Shown: piece by piece, positions 24,601-63,934 of the stretch | Layout: each line of letters opens with the position of its first letter | Numbering within the stretch: position 1 is the first letter of the stretch | Source of the DNA: Chlamydomonas reinhardtii | Taxonomy: Eukaryota > Chlorophyta > Chlorophyceae > Chlamydomonadales > Chlamydomonadaceae | NCBI RefSeq assembly: GCF_000002595.2 | Contig: NC_057009.1 | Span: 765,699-829,698 of the forward strand | Direction of reading: 5' to 3' | DNA: 64,000 nucleotides | Translations under genes and position numbers: made by a program | The notes under the pieces: model-generated | Told to the model about the DNA's origin: nothing | Database searches by the model: none | Seen by the model: only the letters and a program-made list of their open reading frames with translations

Positions 24601-26239
24601 AACAGCAGGATGTGCCTGCAAGCAGTGCTGCGGGCTCGGGTGGAGTGGCTCAGTGTATGGCTGTCTTCTATGGCGGTCTTCAAGTGAGCGTGGATTTGCC
24701 GTTGTGAGCCCCTCTTGCGCACCTGCTAGGTAGGGGAAGGGCCTCGCCTCCTTCGTCGCCTCCTCCGCCCCCCTGCCCCCCTCCTCTGCTTGTTCCTCCT
24801 CGCCCGCCGCCGTGCCTGACGACGTCGACGCCCGCCGCCCGCTCTTCCGCCGCGCCGCATCCCCCTCGCCCTCCTCCTCGCCAGCAGCCTCCTCCTCCTC
24901 CTCGCCCTCCTCCAGCCGCCGCTGCTTCTCCGCCGCCTCCGCCGCCGCCGCCTCCCGCTTGCGCTTGGCCACCGGCGCCGCCAAGTTGTCCAGGGTGTAG
25001 GCGGCGGAGGCGGCATAGGTCCAGGCGTGCAGCGAGCCATCCACAGACAGCGAGTACAGGCAGGGTGCCTCGCCGCCGTCGGCCTGTGTGCGGTGAGAGG
25101 CAGGGGCAGGGCTTCAAGGGTGTTCGGGAGGTGGTGCGGGGCTGGTGCCGAGGGCGTCTGGCCCGCTCAATGCGTCTGGCCCCCGGCGCCCCGCCTCCAT
25201 GCACCCAGACCCCAGGCCCTATACTGCGACCGACCGGCCGCCTGCCCGGCGCCCGCCCGCCCCACCCGCCTACCCGCCCTCACCGTGCCCTTGGCCAGCA
25301 TGGCGGGGCTGGCGAAGAATACGCCCAGCAGCGCGTCCTTGTGCCCGCACAGCGTGGGCGGCTCGTAGCCGGGGATGGGGTTGAGCGAGAACACCCGCAG
25401 CGTGATGTCCTTGGAGGCGGCTGCCAGGAAGGCGCCGTCGGGGCTCCAAGCGATGTCCAGCACGTCGCTGTGGCACTGGCCGTACGTGCGGTGCAGCTGC
25501 ATGGGGTTCATCTGCTTGTCGGGCGTGGGGCAGCACCACACCTGCGCGGAGAAAGGAAGAGAGGTTGTAGGTGGGGTGCGGAGTGCTGACGTGCTGCCAG
25601 TACGAACACGTCGTTTGCGAGAAAGAGGAAGCGGCGTCGTGCCGCCGCGCCGCGCCACCAATGCCCCGCCCCGCGCACCTGCACCAGGCGGCCCACAGCC
25701 ACAGCAATGTAGCGCCCGTCCGGGCTGAAGCGGGCACAAGCCACCGGTCCCTTGAAACTAAAGTGGTGCAGCAGCGTCTGCCGCTTGCGGTTGATGAGCA
25801 AGGCGCGCCCGTCCTTGTCGACGGACACGAGCAGCGTGCCATCGGGACTGGCGCACAGTACCCGAATCTGCGGCACAATAACGGTATGAAACAATTTCAG
25901 CAATTTCAAGATCATTACGGCAAATAGTGGTTCAGGGGCACATGAAACTGCCCGCGCGCACCTGTGTCAAATTCTCGAAAGGCAGGCATTTGCTCGTCGA
26001 CTCCGTCAAATTGACCTGAATGGCACAAAACCCGTGTATATTGATATTACATCCCGCCAGCTTCTGCACGAAACTAGGGCGACATCCTCGGCGGCCGGCG
26101 CCGCCCACTCTGCACAGTTATTGATAATACTGACCTGACCAACACGGTTTCCAACGGGCGTTAGGAGCTCATTATTCTGAATAAGCAGGGTGCCGCCGCG
26201 GTAGGGCGCACCCAATAGGTTGGAAAACACGTAGTTCAT
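21670..26239 (-). CDS. PWP2: PWP2, WD40 protein of the SSU processome (UTP-B)
   Basis: Ten exons with consistent phases: 26239-26135, 26015-25962, 25867-25679, 25541-25284, 25083-24723, 24526-24305, 24160-24012, 23805-23548, 23269-22824, 22618-21670; about 996 residues. The protein follows yeast and human PWP2 from end to end. It opens with FSNLLGAPYRGG and PVGNRV, then LLHHFSFKGPVACARFSPDG, GQLLVWEWRSETYVLKQQGH, RAWDLVRYRNFRTLTAPSP, YVWSLKTGRLLDVLAGHEGP and WDRTVRTWD. The C-terminal Utp12-type region and acidic tail are also present. PWP2 is a scaffold of the UTP-B complex that binds the U3 snoRNP and the 5' part of pre-18S rRNA in the nucleolus. It is slightly longer than the human protein because of a Glu/Ala-rich acidic insert in exon 5 (24723-25083) and Gly/Ala stretches. 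The gene looks intact. Confidence 0.95.
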
Positions 26240-28133
26240 CTCTCTAGCTTATCTCATGTTCAACTAGGTTCACTGTTGATGAAACTACACCAAAGTCGCT
26301 GTGTTATGACGGCTAAATGTTCCGTACATCGCATGTGTTTTGCCACGCCACGGTCCGATGGCTGGGCTGATGCGCGCCGCCCCTCTGGCCCGCGATTTGC
26401 ATGGGCCGCTCGTGGCGTGGAGAAACTCTGATTGAAGCATTCGTGTGGGGATAGTTGGCTGGGCGCAGCCGTGTCTGAATGTCGCACTTGGACTGATGGC
26501 CGGTCCTGCGACGCTGAAGATGGCTTCGGCGGGCATGCAAATAGTACCTTGCTCGCCTCGTGTGATAACGTTGCGCTGTGTGAGGGCAAGGAAGCGAAGG
26601 CCATATACCGACACATGTTATGCACTTGATTGGTTTTTGTGGGACTGCGTGGGGGCCTGTCCAACTCCTCCTCGGTCCAGCAATAGAATGCATTGGTTAC
26701 AAGAGGGACTTGCTGACGCAAGTCGCGAGCGATATCTGCCCTGGACCTCAAGAGCAATAGTGCACGACCGAGCAGTGCCCGTATCTTGTAGATGCCCTCA
26801 GGCCTGCGGCGTCTACAGAGCGTAGATGACCCCTCCCGCGCGGCATCTACACCCGGAAACTTTTCCCCAGTGTGCTGCCGGCACATGGCGCCATGAATGT
26901 ATGTGGTACGTAGCAGCGGCCGGCATACGGTCACGCCCCCAGTGTGCAGCATTGAGGCTGCCGACCCCGTGCCGCCGTGCGTAACCCGATTCCGTCATCC
27001 ATACCTCTCTTGACGCCGCCCCGGACCAGGCCGCCACCGCCGTCCCAGCGACCTCTCGTGCTGTCAAGGCCCCGCCTGCGCTGCCACCTGCTGGCTACCC
27101 CCCCCCCCCGCCCCTTGGTATAGTTTGGGCTGGAATCTACCACCACCCCCCATTCCCAACCCCAACTCCACCATCGGCTTCCACCACTCACCCTGCAGCC
27201 CGCATCCTAACCGGCTAACCTGCCAGCACTCCCACGCCCCTCACCTCCCATGATGCTGGTTGCCCCCAGCCCCGTCATGGCCGCCACCGCCACCCGCCTG
27301 TCGTACTCGCCGCCGTACTTGCCGGCCAGGTGGGCGTGCAGGGCCAGCAGCGTGGCGGACAAGAAGCAGGGATGCCAGGGGCCCTCCGCGTTGCCCACAT
27401 TCTTCGTTTCAGCACGTCTCCTTAGCCTCTCCGCCCCTGTGAACTCGGCCCCGGCGATCTCCCTTGGCTTGGGTGGCAGTGACGGAGTGACTTCGGGCAA
27501 CGATCGGGAGACGCGGGTCAGCAAATGGGGCGGAGCAGCCCGATCGTGTCGGGACGTGTCAGGCGAGCCTGCCACGCACGGACGAAGCGTGGGCACCCGG
27601 CCAGGGCGAACGGGCCGCGGCTGTCAGCCACCGCATCGCCCTGCTACTGGACCTTTGCAGCGGCAGCCGAGCGTGCCGAACTGCCGATGCTGCTGGACTG
27701 CTGGAGGTACCGGTACGCAAAAGCAAACGGCGAAGACCGCCATCGAACCTGATTGCACGTCAGCAGTCGCATCGCACGGCCCACGCACAGGCTGAGCGGG
27801 GCACTCCTGTGGGCGGGAAACAATTGCCTGACGCTCCAACGCCATATCTTTGAGACATGCACTGGGTCTCCCAGTGCAGGTGCCAGCTTGCAAGACTGTT
27901 CGCTGCGCGCCTTCGCGTCTCCCACCTGCTCCCACTGCCGGCTGCTCCCAGCACTTCACTCTAAAGACAAACTCCCGCCGCGTGGCTCCATCATTGGCAT
28001 TGAACCTGTAAATGCAGTGAGCTCAATGAATCAGCCGCAATGCTTTTGCGCGGTCGGCAATCGCGAAAGCTTGCGAATCGCCGTGTCAGGGACTTGACAT
28101 GACCGCAACACGACCGTACCCTCATCGGTGCCC
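26240..28133. other. Intergenic, with a possible minus-strand exon
   Basis: Upstream of PWP2. A minus-strand frame at about 27390-27246 reads like a membrane-protein exon (FLSATLLALHAHLAGKYGG then VAVAAMTGLGATSIMG) and ends at a good donor (GAG/gtgagg). The shape loosely recalls TMEM14/FAX-type proteins. I could not connect it to other exons, so it is not called as a gene. Other frames here look like shadows. Confidence 0.3.
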
Positions 28134-28140
28134 TATAAAA
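28134..28140 (+). promoter_or_regulatory. TATA box of the small gene at 28281
   Basis: TATAAAA about 140 bases before the ATG, leaving room for a transcription start near 28165 and a 5' UTR of about 115 bases. Confidence 0.5.
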
Positions 28141-28280
28141 CAGGATTAGCTTCTCGCGCACTGTTATATACTCATACTCATACTGAGAAGCCGCGTAAGA
28201 TACCACTGTTATCGCGTTATCGGCGGTGTCGAGTTCCTGTGTTGCTCCATCCTCCATCGCATCCACAACGTCGCGGCGAG

Positions 28281-28897
28281 ATGGCTGATGGGGCCTGGTG
28301 AGTGCACAAGTTGTGCCCGATGAACAGCTCCTCCACTTTATCCGCAATTGGGGACTCCAACCACGCTCGTGTGGCGTCCTGCCGTTAAGGAGGCCTCGGC
28401 GGGGCTGTCGCATGTCACCATGTCAGGCGGCCTTACCACAACCTCACGACTCCACAATTCCCTCCTTGCGCAGGGATGAGCTCAACGACGAAGACTTCCA
28501 ACACGAAGGAGCGGTTGGCGATGCGGCTGGGGCCAACGTTGGGGGCGCACCGGAAGGCGTTGCAGCGGAAGGCGCCGCAGCGGCAGCAGAAGGCTTCGCA
28601 GCGGATGCCGCAGCGGATGCCGCTGGGAACGTCCCGGCTCCCCTGGATGCTGCGGCCCTTCGATTACTCATTCAGCAGGCTGCAGCTGCTGTTGCTGCTG
28701 CACACGCCAACGGTGCAATTGTCATCCCGCCGCTAGCTCCCGCTGTGATGGCACCTGCGGCGGCTCCGCGCTGCATCAACCACCAGTGCGAGTCGTGTCA
28801 CTTTCAACGGGTGGTGCATGCTTGGATGGTGTGGAGCCTGCCGTGGCTGGCCGCGGCGGTGCTGGGGGGCGGTATGCGCTGTGTCGGGGACGACTGA
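28281..28897 (+). CDS. Small two-exon gene, Ala-rich protein with C-terminal hydrophobic segment
   Basis: Exons 28281-28297 and 28474-28897, GTGAGT donor, TTGCGCAG acceptor, phase 2; about 146 residues. The product starts MADGAWDELNDEDFQHEGA. It continues as a low-complexity Ala/Gly stretch with a short Cys motif (CINHQCESC) and ends with a hydrophobic segment (VWSLPWLAAAVLGGG) that could be a membrane anchor or a buried helix. Function unknown. A diverged relative lies at 60529-60820 in the opposite direction. Similarity covers exon 2, the intron, part of the 5' UTR and about 90 bp of 3' flank, so this is a duplicated gene. The conserved intron and flanks argue for a real transcription unit. 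Confidence 0.6.
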
Positions 28898-30517
28898 GCT
28901 GGGCGGAATGAGATGCGTCCAGACGCTGTGTTGAGTGGCTGCTTTGACGCGGCATACCATGTCTCAAAGCTGCGGCGGGCATACCATAGCACCTCTCCCG
29001 CATCGTGACAACAAGACTGTGACTCTGCAGTACTGGTCTGGTGAGCTGTGAGGGCTTTCCACGCCGAGTGGCATTGGCCTCATCCCTTCCTGAAGTTTTC
29101 TTGTCTTGAATGCAGTGTTTTTGTGGGCCTTGTTGGTTGCGACCGGTATCATGGGGAAGCAGCGTGAGCTTGGGGAGGAAAGCTAATCAACAGCTAAAAG
29201 GTACAATGCACAATTGTGTCACTCGAGGAGGGTCCAGGTGGCCACACATGTAACTCAGGGACCAGGAGGCCTCACGAACCCCTTCACCGCCTCCACGCAT
29301 TCCTAGTTGCACAGGCGCCCGAGTGCGCCGCCCCCAGACACATCGAGCCATCACAAAGGCCCGGGGCTTCCTCTGCCGCGCGCACCCGATGGGCAAGATC
29401 AAACTTCCAGTGATGTCACATCCGCACTTGTGTCTCAGCCGATCTACCGTATGCACTCACACACACCGTCAGGACAATGATGCAAGATAGGCCCGGACAT
29501 GGGTCCAGTATGAATGCCTAACAGCCCCATGTGTTGTTAACGGTCTCATATCGGCCAAGCAGCAGTAACGCCAGCCACCACACCAGTTACCTACCGTACT
29601 CCCCCGACTCTCAAAGCGAATGACTGCATGCGATGTCTGCGCGTGCTGAAACCCTTCTCCTTACCCGTGCCAGCGCGTTTGCAGCTAGCTGGTACATGAA
29701 AGAGCGCATCATAGCTAGGCTTCCCGCGACTGCACCAGTAGGCACGCGGCGGATGCGCCCCCACAGCAGCCTTCCAGTGGCGACGTCCAGCACTGCACCT
29801 GCAGCCACAGCCGCTGTTGTCACCAAGACCCGTGCAATGCGGCCAGCGCCGTTCTGGCGACCGCCCTGGCGGTGGCGGTGCGGCACCGTCTCGCGCCCCA
29901 GGCGGCTGCTGGTCCTGCGCGCCGCCGCCTTGCATGACGGGCGCTTCGCACCCGCCACACCTCCGCCCCAGCATCCGCTCCCCCCGCCCCATGCGAGCCA
30001 GCGTTGAAGTCTGACGGTGTCTCATGACGACGTGGGCGACACTGAGCGGGCGGCGGTGCGCCCGCGCCGCTGCTCTGTCGAGCGCCACATGCGCAGGCAC
30101 AACCGCTGGTGCCTTGCTGCGGCTGTGCTCGCCCTCGCCTTCGCCCTCGCTGCGCTCGTCCTGCAGCAGCTGCTGCCGAATCCAGCTCACCAGCCAGCCG
30201 CGGCGACTGCTAGGGCTGCGGCTTGTGGTCAAGGCAGCGCCGCGGCAGGGTGTGCATCAAGTGCACCAAAAATACCAGTGCGGTGAGGGTGGACAGAAGC
30301 GACAGTAAGATATGTGGTTCCCCTCGCATCCCCTCGCATGGCAAAAGTGGGCTGCGCCCACGCCACATGTTCAGTCTGAGGCCGCAAGCGTCTACCTCAT
30401 CTCCCGGACATAGCCGGGGTCGGTTCGTACAGGAACGGCCCGCCATGCGTCCAGTCACGTCCCGCTGCCAAGCAACAGCACAGCCAGCAATCAACCAAAC
30501 AGCAGGGGAGCGCAGGG
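28898..30517. other. Intergenic, with possible minus-strand exons
   Basis: A minus-strand stretch at about 29930-29660 reads RIARVLVTTAAVAAGAVLDV and on to MMRSFMYQLAANALAR, ending at a donor (CGG/gtaagg). A frame around 30230-30110 reads GWLVSWIRQQLLQDERSEGE. Both look more like coding sequence than their surroundings. I found no convincing exon chain or family, so the gene model is left open. Confidence 0.3.
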
Positions 30518-58065
<27,548 letters not shown>

Positions 58066-58078
58066 CTGTGGCGCCGCC

Positions 58079-58140
58079 GGGTACAGCCGGGTACAGCCGG
58101 GTACAGCCGGGTACAGCCAGGTCCAGCCGGGTCCAGGCGG
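58079..58140. repeat. 11-bp tandem repeat in an intron
   Basis: Four to six units of GTACAGCCGGG, degrading to GTCCAGCCGGG, just upstream on the minus strand of the 58065-58016 exon. Confidence 0.85.
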
Positions 58141-58169
58141 GTGGCAACGCGCACCCGGTCTATCTAGCG

Positions 58170-58527
58170 CCATGTAGCTGGGGTGGCAGTAGTCAACCAG
58201 CAGGTGCAGATCCGCCTCGCTCGCTCCATGCTGCACATGGGCCAGTCAGAGATGCCGGCCTGCGATGTGGACACACGCGCGGTGCGCAGTAGGCCGCGAG
58301 GAGCGGAAGCCGGAGGGTCTTACCTGCGCTATGGCTCTTCGCCAACAGCACCGCTTGTGCGCTACCCGGCTTAATGCCAGGACCAATCTTACTTTGACGA
58401 TGGCTGCATGGCTGCACGGCGGCAGGGCGTCACGGGGGTCGCTAAAGAAGCGCGCCGCCCGTGAGCCATTCTTTGAGCCGTCCGCCACACAGAAAGCCGC
58501 GTAAGGACAGTAGGTGCGTAACCGCAG
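58170..58527 (-). CDS. Probable N-terminal exons of the giant gene (junctions unresolved)
   Basis: A clean phase 0 exon, 58527-58393, reads LRLRTYCPYAAFCVADGSKN and ends IVK before gtaaga. A further exon starting near 58259 after CATCGCAG reads AGISDWPMCSM. A good frame to its right (ADLHLLVDYCHPSYMALDRP) is offset by one base and does not meet the next exon in phase. Either an exon is missed or there is a frameshift here. The Cys-rich character matches the giant gene, so I treat these as its N-terminal part; a separate gene is possible. Confidence 0.4.
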
Positions 58528-58809
58528 CTGCGACACACACATACACACAGACGGTAAAGGTATACGGTAAAGGAAGCAGGGCTCGCAACTTTCAAGGATG
58601 GGCGCGTGGCCGGGGTGGAAAAGCCTTCTATCCCACAGCGCCTAGCGGACGTACCCCCGCTGCTAGCTGACGCAGCGGGCTCCTCCTGCTCCTCAGCCAC
58701 ACAGCTCCATCCCGCTTCGCTCGTCGTACGTGCATGTCGGGTCCATTTGTACGTACGCTTGACACAGGCGCCGCGCCGCCGCCGGCCGCGCACTGAGAAC
58801 GGGGCCCAA

Positions 58810-59113
58810 TCAAGCCAGCGAGTCCTCTGGCGGATCCTGTGCCGCCAGCATGTGGCCGTTGGCGTACTTGGCGGTTGCGACCAGGCCGCTCACGGCTGGC
58901 ACGTCATCGACTTGGGTGCCGCTGTCACTGCAGCTGCTGCCGCCCGCGACTGCAGCAGTCGGCAGTTGATGCAGCCGCGCGGCCGCAATGGCGGTCGTGG
59001 TGGAGGTAGGTCAGCAGGGCGCTCGTGGGGCCACAGCCCACCTCTGGACGTGGTCGCGTGGCCGTCCAGCGACTGCGCCGTTGCCACTCCCGTGCCCAGA
59101 CGATGGGAACCAC
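58810..59113 (-). CDS. Possible 3' exons of a further minus-strand gene
   Basis: A terminal exon at 58927-58810 reads SDSGTQVDDVPAVSGLVATA, then KYANGHMLAAQDPPEDSLA and a stop. An upstream piece (GVATAQSLDGHATTSR, near 59075-59030) ends at a GAG/gtgggc donor. The two share a VATA-x4-GH pattern, hinting at repeated modules. No family recognised and the upstream part was not found. Confidence 0.3.
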
Positions 59114-60450
59114 CAGCTAAAGCCTCAGCATGGGCAGCACGGCGGTTGTAGCTCGGCGCGCGCGTCGGTGCCGTGTGTGCTCATTGGGCATCATAGCAGT
59201 CGTGGTGTCCCTTAAAGCAACTAACGGACTGTGACCCAGGATGTTATGTGCGCATTCAAACCCTGTAGTCAACAGCGCAGCCATCAGCTAGGTGGCTTGG
59301 TCAGTCTCTCGGTACAGGGCTATTGGAACGCACTTAACGCAGACCTCCCCTGCCCCGGACGGCCAGAGCACGCAGACGCCGCACATACCGTACTTGTGCA
59401 TGCAAGCACATGCAAGCGCAAGAACACGCACGGGGCACCAAGCCCCCAAAAGCCAGGCTGCACTGGACGGGCATTCCGCTTTCATAAACTCAGCCCTTGC
59501 TATCCGCAGCCCACGCAGGCGGTTCTCACACGCGACCGCAGCGGTTTGGTGCCTAACCACTTCCGCCGCCAAACCGCCAGTGGCAACCAACGTGGCTATG
59601 CGGCGTTGCTGTGGTTTCAAATCGCGACAGCAGTGCCCTGCGCCCCAACGCCTTTCCACGTGACCAGTCCACGTGGCTCATGCATGTACTGACCTAGGCT
59701 GAATGCCCCGCTGCGCAGCTGCAGCGGCGCGGCACGTCTCTCAAAGGCCTGAGCCAGTAAAGAATTGCGGACGTTGAGCAGCATATGCCTCCCTGCGCCG
59801 CAAGCGAGCTACGGTGCTGACGGTAGTTTTAACACGCGCAGACCTGGCATACACGTGCCGCAGTTGGGAACGTGCGCGCCTTGCGTTGTGCGTACGTACA
59901 CGCCTCTCCCACCGTGTGTTGTTGGCGCAGGGCGGCTCTGTGTTGTCCTTGTGGGCACTCATCAGTTGCTACTTGCTTGTTATGGGTTATCCTGTAGGCT
60001 GCATGGATGGCCGCCGTTACACATGTGGCTGGGCATCCCCTTCTTGCCACGATCTCTGAGCTTGGCACGTTCAAGGGGCACAACCGTCATGCAGTCCACA
60101 CCCCAGGCCTAGACGTAAGCCACGCATCCACACACGTGTTCCTCACATGAGCTGAATTCTGACACCCTGACAATGGTGACCGGTTTGACAACCCGGAAGA
60201 CAGAACCGAATGCCACCTGTCGCACAAACACTCAATGTGCGCCCCCGTGTTGCCTGCAAGCAAGCTTCGACATCCGTCTCTGCTGGCGCCGTTTGCATTT
60301 AGTTTCTTAGAGCATCGTCAATATAGAACTCGAAGCGTAGCACTACGGTACGCTACAACTGTGATAGAGGCTGGGCAGTCACCGTCTTGTCATTTTGAAG
60401 CGATTCCATGCGCGCCGCCTTGACACTGTCCCATCGCACATCCATGCGAG
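59114..60450. other. Intergenic, no gene recognised
   Basis: Only short frames with no domain or consistent exon chain. The right end is the 3' flank of the small gene at 60529 and matches the 3' flank of the gene at 28281. Confidence 0.4.
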
Positions 60451-60528
60451 CCGCAGTTATGAGACACGGCATGCCGCGTCACAGCAGCCACCCAATATAG
60501 GGCCCGACCGCGTCTCACTCCGTCCAGC

Positions 60529-60820
60529 TCAGTCGCACTGCTGCACGCCGCCCCCCAGCGCCGCCGCCGCCAGCCACGGCAGGCTCCACACCAGCCAGGC
60601 ACCCACCACCCGCCCGACGTGGCGCCAGCCTCTCGTCACAGGAGCCACAGCAGGGAGGGCTTGGTGCTGGGAAGCAACCCCACGCATTTGAAGGCCCGCA
60701 GCATCCAGCGGAGCCGCTGGCGGGACGTCGTCCCCAGCGGCATCCGCAGGCGCCCCGCCGCCCGCAGCTGCACCAGCAGCAGCTCCTTCATGGTGGAAGT
60801 CTTCATCATCGAGCTCGTAC
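60529..60820 (-). CDS. Relative of the small Ala-rich gene, possibly decayed
   Basis: Exon 2, 60820-60529, starts after TGCGTAG in the same phase as the 28281 gene. It encodes YELDDEDFHHEGAAAGAAAG and ends with VWSLPWLAAAALGGGVQ plus a few residues, 96 whole codons. The Cys motif of the other copy is missing. The 5' UTR and intron are recognisable (CCTGTGTTGCTCCATC, and GCTCGTGTGGCGTC shared), but the ATG and first-exon donor found at 28281-28297 are not conserved. It therefore either uses another start or is a pseudogene. Confidence 0.5.
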
Positions 60821-61578
60821 CTACGCAAAGGGGCATCATGGCGTCGTGGGCTCGTAGTCAGATGTATGTCTTGGCATGGTGACATGCGACATCCAGCAGG
60901 CTTGTTAACGGTATGACGCCACACGAGCGAGACTGTAGGCGCCATTTGCAGCTGTATCTGACAAATACCGACAGAAGACTTGCGGCGACTGAAGTTGATG
61001 CGATGGAGCAACACAGGACTAGACAAGAAGAAAGGGATCGTGGGTACCTTGCAGCGGCTTCCTGTAGGGCAAACGTAAGAATATAAAGTAGGGTGCGAGG
61101 AGCTAATGGGGTTGGTATGGGCGCTGATTCGATGGTGCAGCTCCTGCGTCGTGTCAGCGTGGGACACGACTCGCGCGGTCCACTCAGGTCCACTGCTGGA
61201 AATCCAGGGAGTACCAACGTCCTCACTATTACATCATTGGTGCCAGAGCCTTGGCGCGATGGCGCAGTTGCACACTTGCACCGTTCTCTACGCACCCCAA
61301 GGTGCCTGCGAACACACTTCCACCGGTCTTGTCCGATTGCAATGCTGCACAGCGCCAGTTACGCGCATTGTGGCACGCACAGATAGCGGCCCCTAATCCA
61401 CACCCATCGCACACACGTTCGCACATACACACAGCCAGCGATCGCCGCCATGCACCTCCTCCACACCCGGCGCCTCCAGCTCCGAGCTACACGCCTCTCT
61501 CTTTCTCCACGCCACGCCACTCCCCCATCCACCCACCGGCCAACGCTATGCTGTCCACCCCACCGCTATAATCTCCGC

Positions 61579-63550
61579 CTACACGCGCATCTGCACCTGG
61601 CCATAGCCCCACTTCTGCCACACGCTGGCGCGGTATGCCACGTCCGGCGACTTGAACACGGCTCCGGGGTTGGGCGGCAGCGCCACCTCGCCCAGCCCGC
61701 TCATGTCCGTCAGCATGTAGCCCGCACACAGCGCCGCCGCCGCCAGCCCCGTCAGCTCCAGGCGCGGCGCGGAGGCCGCCAGCCGCCGCTTGCGCTTGTG
61801 CTGCCAGCCCACTGACACCTCCTTCAGCACAATCAGCGCGCACACGGCTGCGAGGTGCAGGGGGGCAGGCGCACGGGCAGGGGCAGGGGCGGGCTTGTCA
61901 GTGACACCAGACGGGGGCCTACAAGTCAAAGGCGCAGGAGACTGCGTACTAAGCTTGGCACTGCGCGGTCCGGACTCTCTGCGGCCCCATGCAAACACAC
62001 ACATTTTCACGCGAGCTTGGCGCAACGCGAACGAACGCAGCGGCGGCCCGGGCCCCCACCTTCCTCCCTCCCTCCCCCGTGCACAGGTCTCAAGGCTCAC
62101 CCCAGGCCAGCTTGACACCCAGCGCCCCCGGCACGCAGCGCGCGTCGCTCATGGCCGCGCCTGCAAGCGCCAGCAGTGACCCGGCGCCCAGACCCGCCTG
62201 CACCGGCTCCACGTAGCCCGTCGCCACACTGGTCGCCAGGCCGCCGGCTGCGGGGAGCAAACACAGCGATTAACACACGGGGGCGCGAATGAGGGTGAGA
62301 AGAATGGCGAGCTACGGTAGCTTTGCCGTACGCGCATGCCATGTGCGTGCGTGCATGCGGGAACGCGAGAGCAGGTTGCGGACGCTACCGTCGCTGCCAT
62401 GTGCGACGTGCTCGCCTGCATGCTCGCCCACGCCCGCCACCGTGCACAGCTGGGCCCCACGCCATATCCTGCGCCACACCAGCCTTCGCCCCATGCGGCG
62501 CCCATGATGAGGCCCTCCGCCCAGCTGCGCACCTGCCATGATGGCCGCAAATGCCAATGTCCACCAGCGCATGGGGTGGTCGCCCCAGTCCCGCAGCGGC
62601 CAGTACGGGTCATCCTCGCGCCACCAGCCGCCCCCGCCGCCGCCGCCCGACCAGCCGCCCGCGCCAGCGCCCGAGTCGCCGCCGCCGCCCTCCATGGCCA
62701 GCTTATCAGAGGAAGACGCCTGCAGCAGGAGTGGTGGCAGTGGGGTGCCAGGAGGAGGGGTGCGGTTGCACCAGGCACGAGTACGGTAACCAGTGAGTCG
62801 GCGGGTCATTACGCAGTAGCGAAGACCGTTCTCAATCCACCAGTGCCATGCAGATGTTGGGACTTCCCTGAGCAGTCGACCTTGGCCGTTCGCGTTACTC
62901 AAGCACACCGCTGCAAGCGCCTCAAAGTACATATGCCCACCCCCACGACACACCCTAATCCCCATCCCAACGACCTGGTCTCTCTGCCTGGCAGCCCACT
63001 CCGGCGGCTCCTGCCACACCCTGTCCGCCATCCCGCTCACCTCCCCTTGCTGCTGCTGCTCATCTATCCTCCGCTGCTCCCCCCGCATACGGTCCATGGC
63101 GTTCAGCGGCGCCTCCTCCTGCTGCAGCCACTCGGGGTCGAACCAGGCCGGCATCTGGCCGGCGGCGTAGCGATGCGCGGCGGCCACACGCATAGCGTCC
63201 CACACTGCAGCGGCGAGCATGTGCGGGCGGACACGTCAACTCAGGCCAGGCTTCGCCGGATAGCAGGATGAGCTGGCGAATGTGGCGTAGGTTACATGGT
63301 GTAGAGTGCACTGGAAGGGCGGCGGGGGGGGGGGGGGTGCGGTGGCTAGCACCATGCCGGTCGACACCCCCTGCCCAAGCCCTCCCCCCGCTGTCCGAGT
63401 ACTTCCCCAGCCCCTCCCCTGTCCCCTTACCTCTTTGCCGCTCAGCTTTGTTAATGTCTTCCAAACGCCGGCTCATGCGGTCGCCAATTATGTCCCGTGC
63501 CGGTCCATTGGTGTGCTCCTCCGCGGGAGCCGGATCTGGCCCCCGAATGC
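61579..63550 (-). CDS. Multi-span membrane protein, unknown family
   Basis: Exons 63550-63431, 63204-63041, 62719-62533, 62247-62101, 61847-61579, all phases consistent; about 294 residues from the first listed exon. The product has a charged helical start (MSRRLEDINKAERQRG), then MRVAAAHRYAAGQMPAWFDP and a Gln/Glu-rich stretch. After a Gly-rich linker comes GWWREDDPYWPLRDWGDHPM and at least three hydrophobic segments (WWTLAFAAIMA, GLGAGSLLALAGAAM, LTGLAAAALCAGYML). It ends in a soluble tail with WQKWGYGQVQMRV. I do not recognise the family; an organelle membrane protein is a guess. A possible first exon at 63934-63849 starts MSPGALYQLAPEQLRASSRR, like a transit peptide, but the junction between the two parts is not resolved. 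Confidence 0.65.
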
Positions 63551-63934
63551 CTGTTTTACGGTTTATGCTAGCCCACCAATTGGAGTTGTCGCTGCCAGAT
63601 GTGCTGGGACCGGCGGCCTCGCCAGGTTCGCCCGGCTGAGCTGCTGCCGAGCATCGCAGAAGCCTTATACGATCCCTGCAAACAAGTTAACGCCCATTGC
63701 GGGCTCGGTATGTTTTGGGCCAGCCGGGTGCGCTTGCGCTGCGGGTGCAATGCGCCGCTGTGCCACGGATTTCGCCAAGCTATTCCCGCATGAGTCCACT
63801 GCGATGCTCAAGCAGTATTTCATCAGCAGCTCCCATTCCAGCCCTCACCTCCGGAAAATCGTCGCTGCTGCACTTCGTCGCGAGCTTGCTCGCAGCTGCT
63901 CGGGCGCAAGCTGGTACAATGCGCCTGGCGACAT
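63551..63934 (-). CDS. Possible 5' exons of the membrane-protein gene
   Basis: 63934-63849 has an ATG and ends phase 2 at CGGAG/gtgagg. A frame from 63757 after GTGGCACAG continues in phase (GALHPQRKRTRLAQ). It would need a GC donor near 63570 to reach 63550 in phase. Arg/Ser-rich and without acidic residues at the start, as in organelle targeting peptides. Confidence 0.3.

Noticed and set aside
26260-26952. 230-codon minus-strand frame upstream of PWP2
   Set aside because: No domain, mixed composition and no splice context; the region resembles repeat debris near 17880-17940.
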